The notes under the pieces were generated by a model. That model was given only the letters and a program-made list of their open reading frames with translations. It searched no databases and was not told the origin of the DNA. Below, piece after piece: positions 20,118 to 30,030 of a stretch of DNA of 31,123 nt; positions within the stretch are counted from its first letter, which is position 1, and each line of letters starts with the position of its first letter. The DNA lies in contig NW_003126888.1 in NCBI RefSeq assembly GCF_000003605.2, forward strand, positions 134,845 through 165,967. The letters are read 5' to 3'. The DNA is from Saccoglossus kowalevskii (lineage: Eukaryota > Hemichordata > Enteropneusta > Harrimaniidae). The translations under genes were made by a program, and so were the position numbers.

Positions 20118-21289
20118 CTATTTTTGTTTCCTGAGTAACAGGTTGAATAATACAAAATAAATTCATATATTTGCTATGCAGCTCTATGTACATACAATTT
20201 AATGAAAGTTAATTAAATCCCAAAATATATATTTATAGTCAAGGCATTAATTATTCAGTTATTTTTACTAATGGAAACCAGCCAAGAACGTAGAAACACA
20301 TTCCAACTTTTTGTTTTTACTATAAAATGAGTGAATTATCCCTGAATGTTGAAATAATGAAATTATAACTTTCTGAAAATAAATTGTTTTCCAGTGTTAG
20401 CTTTTTGATGCTGAAATTGATTTAATATAAGAATTAGTGATTTGTGATGGGGTTATTTCAATATTATTGAGGAATCGACACACTTTTGTCTGCTTGCTTC
20501 TCGCCTGAAGCAATTACTTCTGAATAATGCGGATGCATGATTCTTGTGGTTTGAAGGGCAAATCGCGTTGACATTTAACCAAGGATGTCAATGACCGAGT
20601 CGATAAGGTTTCTTGAACTACTTACTACCTATGCAAGAAAAATGGTTACCTTAAACTCATTTAAGAGGTTATTCCATTTCAATATGAGTGTTACGTCTGT
20701 AGGACGTATTGTCAGATATATGCTCTCGTCCATGATTGTTGTTCCTGGTCAACTCGTGTACCAGTAAACAGTGCTTGTTGTTTGTGTTTCTCTCTACAAT
20801 ATTTCTTAAAAAAAAGAATTGGAGACTGACTGAATTGTCCCTCAGAATTGAACCTGCTCTCCCTATTATTGAATGGTATGATCCACAGATCAGGAGGTTG
20901 TTGGCATGAGGAAAACTGCCCTGTTTGATGATGAAATGACTTGCGTAACTCTCAGTTTGAGTGATGTGATCTGGAAGTTATGCAAATACACTGACTTTTA
21001 TCAATGAGTTAAAAATTGTGTCTGCAGTGTACAGATCTACACATGGCTGGCAGAGAGTACCAAGTCAAGCGTTGAGGAAAGTGTAATGTTGCACACTGAC
21101 TCTGGGCATTGTTTAGAAGCCCTATATAAAAGTCTTGCCAGGTCAACCTCATTTACATGAAAGGTCAGGAGGTGTGTATAATAGGGAATAATAGAGCAGC
21201 TATTGACACAGACATTGAGTCACTTGTCATACTGTGCATGAAGCGTTCCACTGTGACTGGCTTAACAGGGTACTGAACCTTCACTATAG
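20118..21289. other. Gene-less to weakly coding-like stretch upstream of the candidate exon at 21290
   Basis: From 20118 to about 20560 it is plain AT-rich DNA. From about 20580 composition becomes less AT-rich. Open segments include an ATG frame at 20585-20767 (listed separately), a 42-codon frame around 20880-21006, and a ~51-codon frame ending at about 21160 (contains VEESVMLHTDSGHC). None has both a good acceptor and a good donor, so I do not call the latter two as exons. Confidence 0.4.
20585..20767 (+). CDS. Small ORF of uncertain reality, 60 codons
   Basis: It has an ATG in a fair context (AAGGATGT; purine at -3) and runs to TAA. The product would begin MSMTESIRFLELLTTYARKM and contains two mildly hydrophobic, basic stretches, with no signal peptide, Cys pattern or motif I recognise. 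Composition is more protein-like than most ORFs nearby, and it lies about 520 bp upstream of the best exon candidate on the same strand. It could be a chance frame, a small protein or part of a 5' exon. Confidence 0.18.
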   Translation: MSMTESIRFLELLTTYARKMVTLNSFKRLFHFNMSVTSVGRIVRYMLSSMIVVPGQLVYQ

Positions 21290-21408
21290 TATACATCAAT
21301 GTAACGCTGCGTGCCACGGATGTAACCGGTGACGACGACGGCGGGATGGGGAATGCACAGATTCATTCGGTGATTCAGGCCAATTATAACCAGAGTTTAC
21401 AGCTGAAG
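21290..21408 (+). CDS. Best candidate internal exon, possibly extracellular protein
   Basis: A frame bounded by an acceptor-like AG (CCTTCACTATAG at 21278-21289) and a donor AAG|GTAAAA at 21408/21409 stays open for 39 codons, ending on a codon boundary. Codons are GC-richer than the surroundings (CTG CGT GCC ACG), which is unusual in this window. The reading contains INVTLRATDVTGDDDGGMGN, then AQIHSVIQANYNQSLQLK. NVT and NQS are N-glycosylation sequons. The RATD...D pattern is loosely like an extracellular beta-sandwich such as cadherin, but no canonical motif is complete. An in-frame stop at 21274-21276 sets the upstream limit. Family unknown. Confidence 0.5.
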
Positions 21409-24229
21409 GTAAAAAAAAACAATTATTTGTATTTTTATGATTTAAAAAAAAAAAATGTTGTAGAGATCAGTGGTGATTACCAATGAAACATACTGACAAT
21501 AGCCATGTGTGTTGTTCTCTCTGATTCCTGTATTGCTCACCCGTTCCCCTATGTGCCTACTTCTTTGGTCCTCCTGATCAGTGTTTATTTCAGTTAGTTT
21601 CACATAAAATGTGATCAAGTCGATTTCCTCAGCTTGTCGGAAGTTGGCCAGGTGGCAGGCATGGGTTGTCTGTAATTGTTACTCCTTTGTGTACACCACC
21701 CTTCAAAACAAAAGTTCAAGGCTGGGTTTCTTGCCCTGACCTTGTTAAATCTGAGAGACCTACTTCAGGTGTCTGTTCTCATAAATTTTATAAATGATCA
21801 TGTTGGATTTTCACCCAGCAGATGATCTCAGAATTTATTGGATGTTTTTATGGGATTTAGTGAATATGACACAATGAAAATAAAATATATTTTGAAATAT
21901 TAGAATCAATGCACTTTTTTAAACGTCTACATGCTCTCCATCAGTGAAAAAAAAAATACAAAAAAAAACGGTGTTCTAATAAGCTAACTGGAGTCAGTGT
22001 TGTCATTTAGTGGGCATTTGTATGTGTCTTATAATATGTTGACTGGTTAGTTACACTGCGACTCTAAAGAGAAGAGCTTAATGAATATCAGTTGCTTAAT
22101 TGTTAATTAAATATGCAAATGTGTTGAATAGTCTTTAGTATAATCATGGTATAATAAACTGTGTTCTATTTTTATCAGAGATTTAAAATCAAACCAGCAT
22201 GATTGCTGTTTTTCTTCAGGTGCTTCCGGGTGAGTGTAAAGCTGTTTGAGCGGTGTTCTGAGCGTAAAAATAGCAGTGACCTCATGATTTGTATCTGTAC
22301 TGTAATACACTTATAAACAATGGAGAAGTGTGTGCATTTAACCCAGTGCTGACCTTCTCTGGCTCTTTGTATCAATACAGGGTTTCTACTTGTTTGTAAC
22401 TGGTGGGTGGTACCATACTTATTAATTCCTGCAACACCTTCAAGGCCAAATGTATTAGAACCATTGCAAGCTTATGCAATAACCACGGGCAACTCATTGT
22501 CTGATGGCTTCAGTTTAATTGGAATTTTTAGAAAAAATTTTAATTAGAAATTTTTATTCTCCAGTTTTTCAGATGATTTCTGAAGTCAATATGCTTATTC
22601 AAAAATGATGTTTTATGAAAAAAAGCATGGCAGCTGTTGAGTTTGTATTTTTTTAATCTTTTGTTCTCGACATGTTTTCAACAACTGGGTTATCAGTAAC
22701 CTTTGCTTCTCTCTCTTTCATTCTATTGTTCTTTGGTGTGGCATATTTCTGTATGTATGACACTGTACAGTAAATAAAAAAAAAATATTTACTTCAAAAA
22801 TTAAACATTATTATACATTTTTGAATTCAATTTTTGTCATTTTTTGCAAAATAAACTTGAATAATTTTTTCAAAGATTTTTCTCAAAATCAGGAGAATAT
22901 ATTATTTGGTCCAAAATTAACAAAGAAATTTATTTAAAAAATACAAACAATATTCAAATGTTGCAACCAACAAAATGTTGACAATAAAATTTAAGTTCAA
23001 AGGGTTATGAAATAAAAGTTGACCATTAGAAACTTGAGATATTTATCCAAAATATAAAAAAAATCAATAGAAAAATTACTGATTTCCAAAAATAGATATA
23101 TAAAAAAAACTTGCGTATTGTTCACTGATTTGATAGATTGGGCTCAAATTATAGTTGTACTCTGATTTAAAAAAAAGCTCAAATTTAAGTGTTGGATAAA
23201 AATAATTTATTTACATAGTTTTTCTAACTTCGCCACTCCCAGAGTTTCTAATCAAATAAATATACAGTGAAATATTAGTTGCGCAACATTGTTCTGTTCA
23301 ACCTGTTAGATTTTATCAACCTGCCAGATCACATACTAGTATACCAGCAGAAAAAAGTTTGCTTTTAATTTTTCTGTTTCTGTAAAATTTGAAATGTTAA
23401 TTACTGTCTTATAAGTAATAACAAAAATACTGCTGGACACATTAATTTAGATGGCTGGAAGATGAGATTGGATGGGGTTTTGAATGTAGGGGTGTGGATT
23501 GTGTTTTGGAGACGGGGAGACAATGGTATGGCAGTAAAAACTCCATTGAGGTTTAATAGTGAAATTCAATTCTTGTGAAAAGAAAAATTTGTAATAATCT
23601 GCCATTGTTAATTTTTAGGAAATTTTCTATAAAATGTGTTCTTTAAGTTGTTGAAACTGAAATTGACTACCGGATATGCATGTCTAGGTAAAACGGTAAA
23701 TTCCTAAAAATCTGTTATCTATTTACCAACAACTGTGGTGAAGAGGGTCAAAGGTCGCGCATGTTGTTAATAAGGCTCTTAAGAGATAACACATGCTGAC
23801 CTGTAGTTTGTAAGATGTAGGGCAAAAACCTGCAGGTGACATTTTGACCTGTAACAGAGTGTTCTTTCTATTGCATCTACTTCATGCAAGCTGGCAGTGT
23901 ACTGACAGTTTTATTTTCATTGTCAAGTAGTTACACAAATGCGTAATTTAAAAAAAAAATGTCTGCTCGTCGACCACGCTTGTATGTCTCTTAAGTGCTC
24001 AATATGTTCAAGCAATGTGTTTGTAGCACAAATGTGTTGATCCATTTGCATTGACAGGTATATACAACTATTATGTATTGTTTCCATGACAACTATATAG
24101 GCATGTTTGGGGAATGCACAGACAGACAGAACTTATTGTCATATTTGTTAACCAAATACTGTCGCTTAAACGAGGTCAACGGTTTGATTAACATGGCCAT
24201 CTGCTTACTTGGCCAAGACAAAAATATCG
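21409..24229. other. Probable intronic AT-rich DNA
   Basis: It begins directly after the candidate donor at 21409. It holds A-tracts near 21411-21419 and 21950-21968, a microexon-like segment at 22220-22229 (see findings), very A/T-rich low-complexity DNA from about 22740 to 23220, and a direct-repeat-1 nuclear-receptor-like motif at 23745-23757. The minus-strand ORFs at 22107-22375 overlap each other in different frames and lack support. Confidence 0.45.
23745..23757 (+). promoter_or_regulatory. DR1-type nuclear receptor half-site pair
   Basis: GGGTCA-A-AGGTCG is a direct repeat of AGGTCA-like half sites with one spacer base, the layout bound by RXR or HNF4-type receptors. One base differs in each half from AGGTCA. 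A 13-bp match like this can occur by chance in a 31-kb window, and no promoter is visible next to it. Confidence 0.22.
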
Positions 24230-24420
24230 TACTGTAAAATACTTTATTTTAGCTGGAATTCATTGTGAGTGTTTTGTATGGAATTTATTTTCACTAATTG
24301 TTGACGTGTTGAATGTAAAATATAGGAAAAAAGTATATTCGCTGGATTTTATTTTCACTGAAACATTCCTTCAGCGGAAATAGCGACAATTAATTCCAAG
24401 CGAAAATAAAGTATTTTACA
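24230..24420 (+). mobile_element. MITE family B, copy 3 (right terminus damaged)
   Basis: The left end TA-CTGTAAAATACTTTATTTT is intact. The interior has the ATATAGGAAAAAA and GTATATTCGCTGGATTTTA signature. About 12 bp near the left (the AATTTTCGCTGAAAAG block) is shortened compared with the other copies. The right end reads AAGTATTTTACA and then CCAAGG, so the final G and TA duplication are lost or mutated. No ORF. Confidence 0.85.
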
Positions 24421-24986
24421 CCAAGGCATAGGGCATGCATGGAAATCACTTTTTCTTCTTTATTTTACAAAAAAGGACTTAGTTTGTAAAAACATGATGT
24501 CTAATGATGTGGGAAGAAGTATAAATACATTTGTTAAAGGTCATTCCCAATAAATCACAATGAACAAATAATTAATGAGAACGAAAAAAAAATCATATTT
24601 AATTTAATTTTATGAAGGTTGACATTAGTAAGAGTCAACGGTCTATCCATATTTATTACGATTTTTTTATAGAATTCAGATCCTGGAAGACTTCATTCTG
24701 CTGGATAGGGGGGGACAGGATCAAATTGAAAGACACAAGCTTCACATTTAAATTTTAACATATTACTATAACATGCATAAACAGCATCATCTGGCGTCGC
24801 TATACAAGTCCTATGAAATATTATCTCTATTGTAGCAGTTATTTATAAATTAAAATGCTCTTCCACCCCTCAGTGAAATGGCTTGTCTTGTATAATGTCT
24901 CATTTTTTGGAAGAATCAATTGAAGTTTTGAAGAGAAATAAGTGGATGACATATCCCTAGGAAATCAATATTTCTCGGGGATTTGT
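24421..24986. other. AT-rich spacer between MITEs
   Basis: No gene, RNA or repeat recognised. A short G7 run lies near 24707-24713 and an A-run near 24584-24591. Confidence 0.5.
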
Positions 24987-25147
24987 TTAAAGCGGGGTAG
25001 TCGTCACCTGCGCATACGCAGATGGCCATAGCGTGTCATTATTTACCAAGAATCGTCTACCCATGAGCCTTTGCGTTTTTAGCATGTGTTATCATCGCTT
25101 GGAACTCAATTCCCACGTGTACACAAGTGATGACCCTCCCACTTTAA
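24987..25147 (+). mobile_element. TTAA-flanked MITE, family D, left copy
   Basis: It is bounded by TTAA at 24987-24990 and 25144-25147. The inner ends AGCGGGGTAGTCGTCACCTG and (reverse complement of the right end) AGTGGGAGGGTCATCACTTG form imperfect inverted repeats of about 20-25 bp. TTAA target duplication is the hallmark of piggyBac-type transposases. Internal shared text includes CATGAGCCTTTGCGTTTTAG-like sequence also found, inverted, in the copy at 25553-25700. No ORF. Confidence 0.8.
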
Positions 25148-25552
25148 TTTAATATTTTGCATCAAATACATGATAAAGAAAAGTCACATTATTATAATCA
25201 TGAATTTATATATATGAACAAAGTAGATATTAATCTTTCAGTTTGCCATGTATTTCTATTTTTGGTATTTTTTTATATTTATTTTTCTTCAATGCAAGTG
25301 TCAATATTTAAAAATTGTTGCCCATTAAATGTCATAACAGCTCCATGTTTGAAACAAAGCAGCATATCTTCGATATACAATGTATATGAATCTAAATTGC
25401 CAGAAAAACTGATAGATATTGTGAGCACTTTCTTGACCTTCGTACCCAAATGTTGTTCACTTGCAAATTCGTTCAGCGTAATGCAGTTTAAGCCCATTTT
25501 GTGTTGGCATCTGTGTTTACGTCGATGTATGAGTTATGATTTGTGGTATTGA
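25148..25552. other. Segment between two inverted TTAA MITEs, open on both strands
   Basis: The plus strand has the longest ORF of the window (25157-25552, 131 codons), which runs right up to the right-hand MITE but is rich in Phe, Ile, Cys and Ser with no motif. The minus strand has a more protein-like frame at 25279-25497, listed separately. Open frames on both strands often mean that one is the shadow of the other. Confidence 0.45.
25279..25497 (-). CDS. Possible coding segment or exon, unknown protein, between two TTAA MITEs
   Basis: On the minus strand an ATG opens a 72-codon frame, and the frame is open 12 codons further upstream to a TAA. The product (begins MGLNCITLNEFASEQHLGTK, ends NIDTCIEEK) has a mixed, soluble-protein composition with an amphipathic middle, and no family I know. 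The stop codon overlaps an AATAAA (minus-strand 25283-25278), which could serve as a polyadenylation signal. It lies wholly between the MITE copies at 24987-25147 and 25553-25700, so it may be captured or hitchhiking DNA. Alternative: chance frame. Confidence 0.25.
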   Translation of the reverse strand: MGLNCITLNEFASEQHLGTKVKKVLTISISFSGNLDSYTLYIEDMLLCFKHGAVMTFNGQQFLNIDTCIEEK

Positions 25553-25700
25553 TTAAAGCGGGAGGGTCGTCACCTGCGCAAGCGCGGGAATTAAGTCCCA
25601 AGCGACGATAATAACACACGCTAAAACACAAAGGTTCATGGGTTGACACTTTGTTAGTAAAAGATTACATGCTATGGTTATTTAACCGCCCCTGCTTTAA
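25553..25700 (-). mobile_element. TTAA-flanked MITE, family D, right copy (inverted)
   Basis: It is bounded by TTAA at 25553-25556 and 25697-25700. Its ends are AGCGGGAGGGTCGTCACCTG and, at the other side, CCCCTGCT. In reverse complement it follows the left copy: CATAGCATGTAATC versus CATAGCGTGTCATT, ACCCATGAACCTTTG versus ACCCATGAGCCTTTG, GTGTGTTATTATCG versus ATGTGTTATCATCG. Together the copies form a palindromic pair about 714 bp across. Confidence 0.8.
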
Positions 25701-26999
25701 CATACCATCCTTTAAAATTCAAATACAAACTTGGCAAAAATTGTCATAACAAAACACCTTATAAAGTACGAAAATGTTGAAGTCTCATCAAATTATATCC
25801 ACTGCTGTTTCTATTTCAGAACTTGCAATATTTACTTGTATATTGTTTCAATCTTGTATTTAAAAAAAATGTGGACAATACATTATAATATGTGAACGAC
25901 ATCTGAATTATTATTATGTGCAAATGTTCTAAACATGTTATATTTTCATATCGACTTTTTTCATTTGGCAATTTTCAGTGACATAATTTTTGTTGACAAT
26001 ATTTTGATGATTTTTGATAAATTTTAGACCAAAAGAACATAATCTTGGGAAAAATTCTGAAAAAAATTTCATTTGTTTAGTGTCAAAAGTTGAATTTGAT
26101 TAAGTGTTGTAAGATAACGATGATGGCACAGAGCATTCAAAGTAATCATTTCTGTTCTTTTTGTCATTAAAAGTACACACAATATGCTTACAGATCTGGA
26201 AGTTGTGAAAATCTATCTTATTTATAATCCCCATGCGTGTTTTTTGGCTCAATAAACTATTAAATTTGAGTCATTAAAAAAAGTGAAGTAACCCTCTAAT
26301 GAGTTGCACTCTCTTAACCATGATATATTAATACATCTCAAGGACATGATCTCACAAGTAGTTTTGAATGGATACTTGGCTTTTCACTCTTTATGATATA
26401 ACAGGAATCCACATTGAAGCCGCCATATTAATGCTCCATGGGCTGCGGAATCATTGCAGGAAGGAAACAAGAAAAAGCGAGTGACGTCACCAAAAATTTG
26501 GTGTTCAATACAAATGTTTAAATAATTGTGTTATGAGCAAAGTGTAATTATGATGCTCTCATTATTCAAGTGTTTTACCGTACTCTGTATTATGGAAATA
26601 TTTTACTATAATTCAAATGTTTTATTTTCTACCTGTTTGGTAGAAACAAAAAAATCCTATTAAACTTGAAGTTGATGGTGTTTGCTTTTAATCATTATTT
26701 TTTTGGTCACTTCCGTCCCCAATCATGTAATCAAAAAATAGTATGCCCTACAGATTTGAACTGGAAAAATTGATACCAAATGCAGTACTACACTGAAGGG
26801 AGATGATGGACATATTTGTCAAGCATCGTGCATGTACATGCATGTATGCTTGGGGATTTTTGAGAGTTTTTTTCCCTGACATCCATCCTCTTTTTATCAC
26901 CATTGTATTTCAGTTTAAACTTATTGTCACAGGTGGTGTTCAGACAAAGCCTGTGAATTGATCCAAAAAATGTGTGTAGAAAAAAAGCTACATAGGACT
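25701..26999. other. AT-rich DNA with one promoter-like spot
   Basis: The only notable part is 26419-26490, where a GCCGCCATATT motif and a perfect TGACGTCA lie within about 70 bp of less AT-rich sequence. The rest is AT-rich without repeats I recognise. The minus-strand ORF at 26788-27006 has no family features and is not called. Confidence 0.45.
26482..26489. promoter_or_regulatory. Perfect CRE palindrome (CREB/ATF-type site)
   Basis: TGACGTCA is embedded in the longer palindrome GTGACGTCAC. A YY1-like GCCGCCATATT lies about 60 bp upstream at 26419-26429. Together they resemble elements of animal housekeeping promoters, but no transcript start or adjacent gene is visible. Confidence 0.3.
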
Positions 27000-27830
27000 G
27001 ATCCATGAATCACTTTAATGATCTAGATCTGGGAGGAATCACTATATTGATTTAGATCAGGACCTGTCTATGAATCAATATATTTATCTAAATCAGGACT
27101 GATCCATGAATCACTTTATTGATCTAGATCTGGGAGGAATCACTATATTGATTTAGATCAGGGCCTGAATCAATATATTTTATCTAAATCAGGACTGATC
27201 CATGAATCACTTTATTGATCTAGATCTTGGAGGAATCACTATATTGATTTAGATCAGGACCTGTCTATGAATCAATATATTTATCTAAATCAGGACTGAT
27301 CCATGAATCACTTTATTGATCTAGATCTGGGAGGAATCACTATATTGATTTAGATCAGGACCTGTCTATGAATCAATATATTTATCTAAATCAGGACTGA
27401 TCCATGAATCACTTTATTGATCTAGATCTGGGAGGAATCACTATATTGATTTAGATCAGGGCCTGAATCAATATATTTTATCTAAATCAGGACTGATCCA
27501 TGAATCACTTTATTGATCTAGATCTGGGAGGAATCATTATATTGATTTGGATCAGGACCTGTCTATGAATCAATATATTTATCTAAATCAAGACTGATCC
27601 ATGAATCACTTTATTGATCTAGATCTGGGAGGATTCACTATTTTGATTTAGATCAGGGCCTGAATCAATATATTTATCTAAATCAGGACTGATCCATGAA
27701 TCACTTTTGATCTAGATTTTGACTAATCCATCAATCTCTTTTGATCTGGATCTGGACTGATCCATCCGTCACTGTATTGATCTAGATCAGGACTGATTCA
27801 TAAATCACTATTGATCTAGGTAGGTCACCA
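27000..27830 (+). repeat. Satellite array with nested ~33-bp, ~101-bp and possible ~298-bp periods
   Basis: GATCCATGAATCACTTT starts at 27000, 27101, 27197, 27298, 27399, 27495, 27596 and 27691. This gives unit lengths 101, 96, 101, 101, 96, 101 and 95. The 95-96-bp units lack the GTCTATG block present in the 101-bp units. Each unit consists of three related ~33-bp submonomers sharing GAATCA, a TATTGAT-like block and TAGATCAGGA-like blocks. From about 27691 the array becomes single diverged ~33-40-bp units and ends near 27830. Copies are nearly identical inside and decayed at the right edge. No ORF. Confidence 0.95.
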
Positions 27831-27854
27831 ATAAATGTAAATTTCCCTGACCCT

Positions 27855-27960
27855 ATGATTGGTACACCCAGATTCAAATCCTACTCAGAGCTGACCCCTA
27901 CATGTACTCTGGGCAAGTATACAACAGACTCAACAGATAGGCCAAAGTCACTAGCTGAAA
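27855..27960 (+). mobile_element. Possible tRNA-derived SINE fragment
   Basis: GATTCAAATCC at 27871-27881 resembles the B box of RNA polymerase III promoters (GGTTCGANTCC). CTCTGGGCAAGTATACA lies about 35 bp downstream, like a block often found after the tRNA-related part of animal SINEs. No A box is visible upstream and no poly(A) or tail repeat is clear, so this would be a broken fragment. Confidence 0.22.
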
Positions 27961-28073
27961 TTCATTTACTAACAGATGCGATAATTTCACTTTCTACAAC
28001 ACTTATGCTAATATTATGTAGCATGTATGAACGCAAGTCAAATTTTAAATACCAAACTTTGTATTCGATAGGC

Positions 28074-28275
28074 TTCTGTAAAATACTTTAATAGCTGGGA
28101 TTAATTTTTGCTGAAAAGACTTTTTGGGTGTTTTGTATGGAATTTATTTTCACTTATTTCTGACGAGTTGAATGTAAAATATAGGAAAAAAAGGTATATT
28201 CGCTGGATTTTATTTTCAGTGAATTGTTCCTTTAGCGAAAATTAATTTCAAGCAAAAATAAAGTATTTTACAGTA
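28074..28275 (+). mobile_element. MITE family B, copy 4
   Basis: The left end CTGTAAAATACTTTAATAGC lacks a preceding TA (it reads TT), while the right end AAGTATTTTACAG-TA is intact. The interior has ATATAGGAAAAAAAG and GTATATTCGCTGGATTTTA. It is oriented like the other three B copies. No ORF. Confidence 0.9.
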
Positions 28276-28620
28276 TATATGCAGCGATGTCACGTCTCAA
28301 AATTAAGCAGCTGACAAATGTATTACAACTTTAACTCGCTTAAGTTCTGTTCCACTGTTGTTTTCCCCGAAGTGTCTTTCACCTTGCCTGAATAATATTC
28401 ATTGCAGTTACTGGAATAGCCAATAGAAGTGTATTTGTGAGTCAGAAGCTTTAATATTTTGTCTGTAATGAAGCCGTATCAAACTGACATTTGTTATGCA
28501 AAATGTTTCGACAGCCATTGTTTTATATTTCCTCAAACAGATATTTGTAATGAATCTTTTTACCTTTGTTAGCTGGAGGTATTCAAAAAATTTTATTTTA
28601 ATCAATATTTGATTAATTAT
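28276..28620. other. AT-rich spacer, nothing recognised
   Basis: No coding, RNA or repeat structure is visible. The minus-strand ORF at 28408-28755 runs from this spacer into the H1 microsatellite and is an artefact of it. Confidence 0.5.
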
Positions 28621-29340
28621 TAGTCCCCGTTCGGACGCAGTCCGAAAACGGGGACTTATGTTTTGCCCTGTGTGCGTCCGTCCGTGCGTCCGTGCGTCCG
28701 TGATCACCTGTATCTCGAACATGCATGGACCGATTAAGTTCAAAACTTCACTCATACATCACACCTTATATGGGACATATGCACATGCATTTTTTTCATG
28801 ATCCGATTAACGATAGCCGAATAGCGGCCATTTTAAGGCCGAAAATGCATCAAAATCGCACATTTTCACCATTCCGGACCCGGATCTCAGTTATGCATGG
28901 ATGGATTTTGTTCAAATTTGGTACATACATTAAACATAATAGGACCTTGATGCACATCTTTTTTTTTTTCGGATCAAGTTCGAAATGGCCGACTGGCGGC
29001 CATTTTGTTAAAGAATTCAGTTCTGGATCCGTATCCAAGACATGTCTGGATTGATCAAGTTCAAACTTCACACACACATGGTACATCATGTCACAAATAG
29101 ATATGTGCATTTGTTTCATGATCTGCTTAACAATAGCGGAATGATGGCCATTTTAAGGCCGAAAATGCATCAAAATCACATATTTTCACAATTCCAGAAC
29201 CGGATCTCAGTCATGCATGGATGGATTTTGTTCAGATTTAGCACAATGTGTTGTACATATGCAGGTGCATTTCGGTCATGATCTGCTTTGAATGTATATG
29301 TCACTCAAATATGAACGGAACGGGGACGTGTCATTGACAA
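28621..29340 (+). mobile_element. H1-family hairpin-headed element with intact hairpin and two core repeats
   Basis: At 28622-28656 AGTCCCCGTT and AACGGGGACT pair perfectly (10 bp). Inside, CGGAC pairs with GTCCG around a GCA loop, with a 2-nt AA bulge. A GTCCGTGC microsatellite follows (about 28673-28702). Two core units ~320 bp apart then start near 28725 and 29045, both with TTCAAA-CTTCAC, GGCCATTTTAAGGCCGAAAA and GCATGGATGGATTTTGTTCA. The element fades near AACGGAACGGGGAC at about 29315-29327, echoing the stem. The three 79-109-codon ORFs here follow the repeats and are not genes. Confidence 0.8.
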
Positions 29341-29511
29341 TGACTTGTTGATAATTAATATTTGCCAGATGATTAATTATTTGTCCAATAACAATTGATG
29401 TTGATTAGTATAAAATACATGTATGTACTTTATTAAAAGTTTCGAATAGGGTACTTCACAAAATAGGTTTTTAAACAATTATATAATGTGATTTATTATT
29501 TATGGGATGGT

Positions 29512-29559
29512 CGATAATAGCAACAGACGATAATAGCAACAGACGATAATAGCAACAGA
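29512..29559 (+). repeat. Perfect 16-bp tandem repeat, three copies
   Basis: CGATAATAGCAACAGA occurs three times head to tail without a mismatch, followed by CGTATG. The identity suggests recent replication slippage. Confidence 0.95.
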
Positions 29560-30030
29560 CGTATGTGTACCTGCTGTGGAGTTCATTTAACATTCCAACA
29601 AATCATCATAAACCACAAGGAAGGAACGCAGGTTGACATTAGGTCTGCCTTCCGAACGACGTTCTGTGATTATGTCAGTTATACCTCGTTAAGATCTCAT
29701 ATCATGACCAATGCTGTGCTGTATATTTTTGTGTACAAATTTTTGGGCAACATTTTGTTGTTAATCCAAAGGATAAAATTTCTTTTTGGCCACATGAAAA
29801 AAAAAATAAAGGAAATAATGATGCAAGTTTAGAGACAAAAAATTGAGGAGGGCGAAACAGTAATAATAAATTTAACTGACAGTAGTTATTTTTATTCTCA
29901 CTCTTCTTTGTTCTCGCGCATTACGTTTGCTACATCAGCAGGAATTTTAAAACTCCATAAACCGAAGTGTCATCCACATGGTTGTTACGTATCAATATAA
30001 CAATCTAATTCTAGGCTCATAATTGTTTCA

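Noticed and set aside
27000-27830. CRISPR-like array (regular direct repeats)
   Set aside because: Units are head-to-tail with no unique spacers, repeats are ~100 bp with internal substructure, and the context is animal DNA. It is a satellite.
27871-27881. Functional tRNA gene from the B-box-like motif
   Set aside because: No A box at the right distance and no cloverleaf pairing found around it; at most a SINE fragment.
28408-29281. Several ORFs of 79-115 codons on both strands
   Set aside because: They follow the H1 microsatellite and core repeats; overlapping frames on both strands with His/Met-rich text reflect the repeat, not coding.
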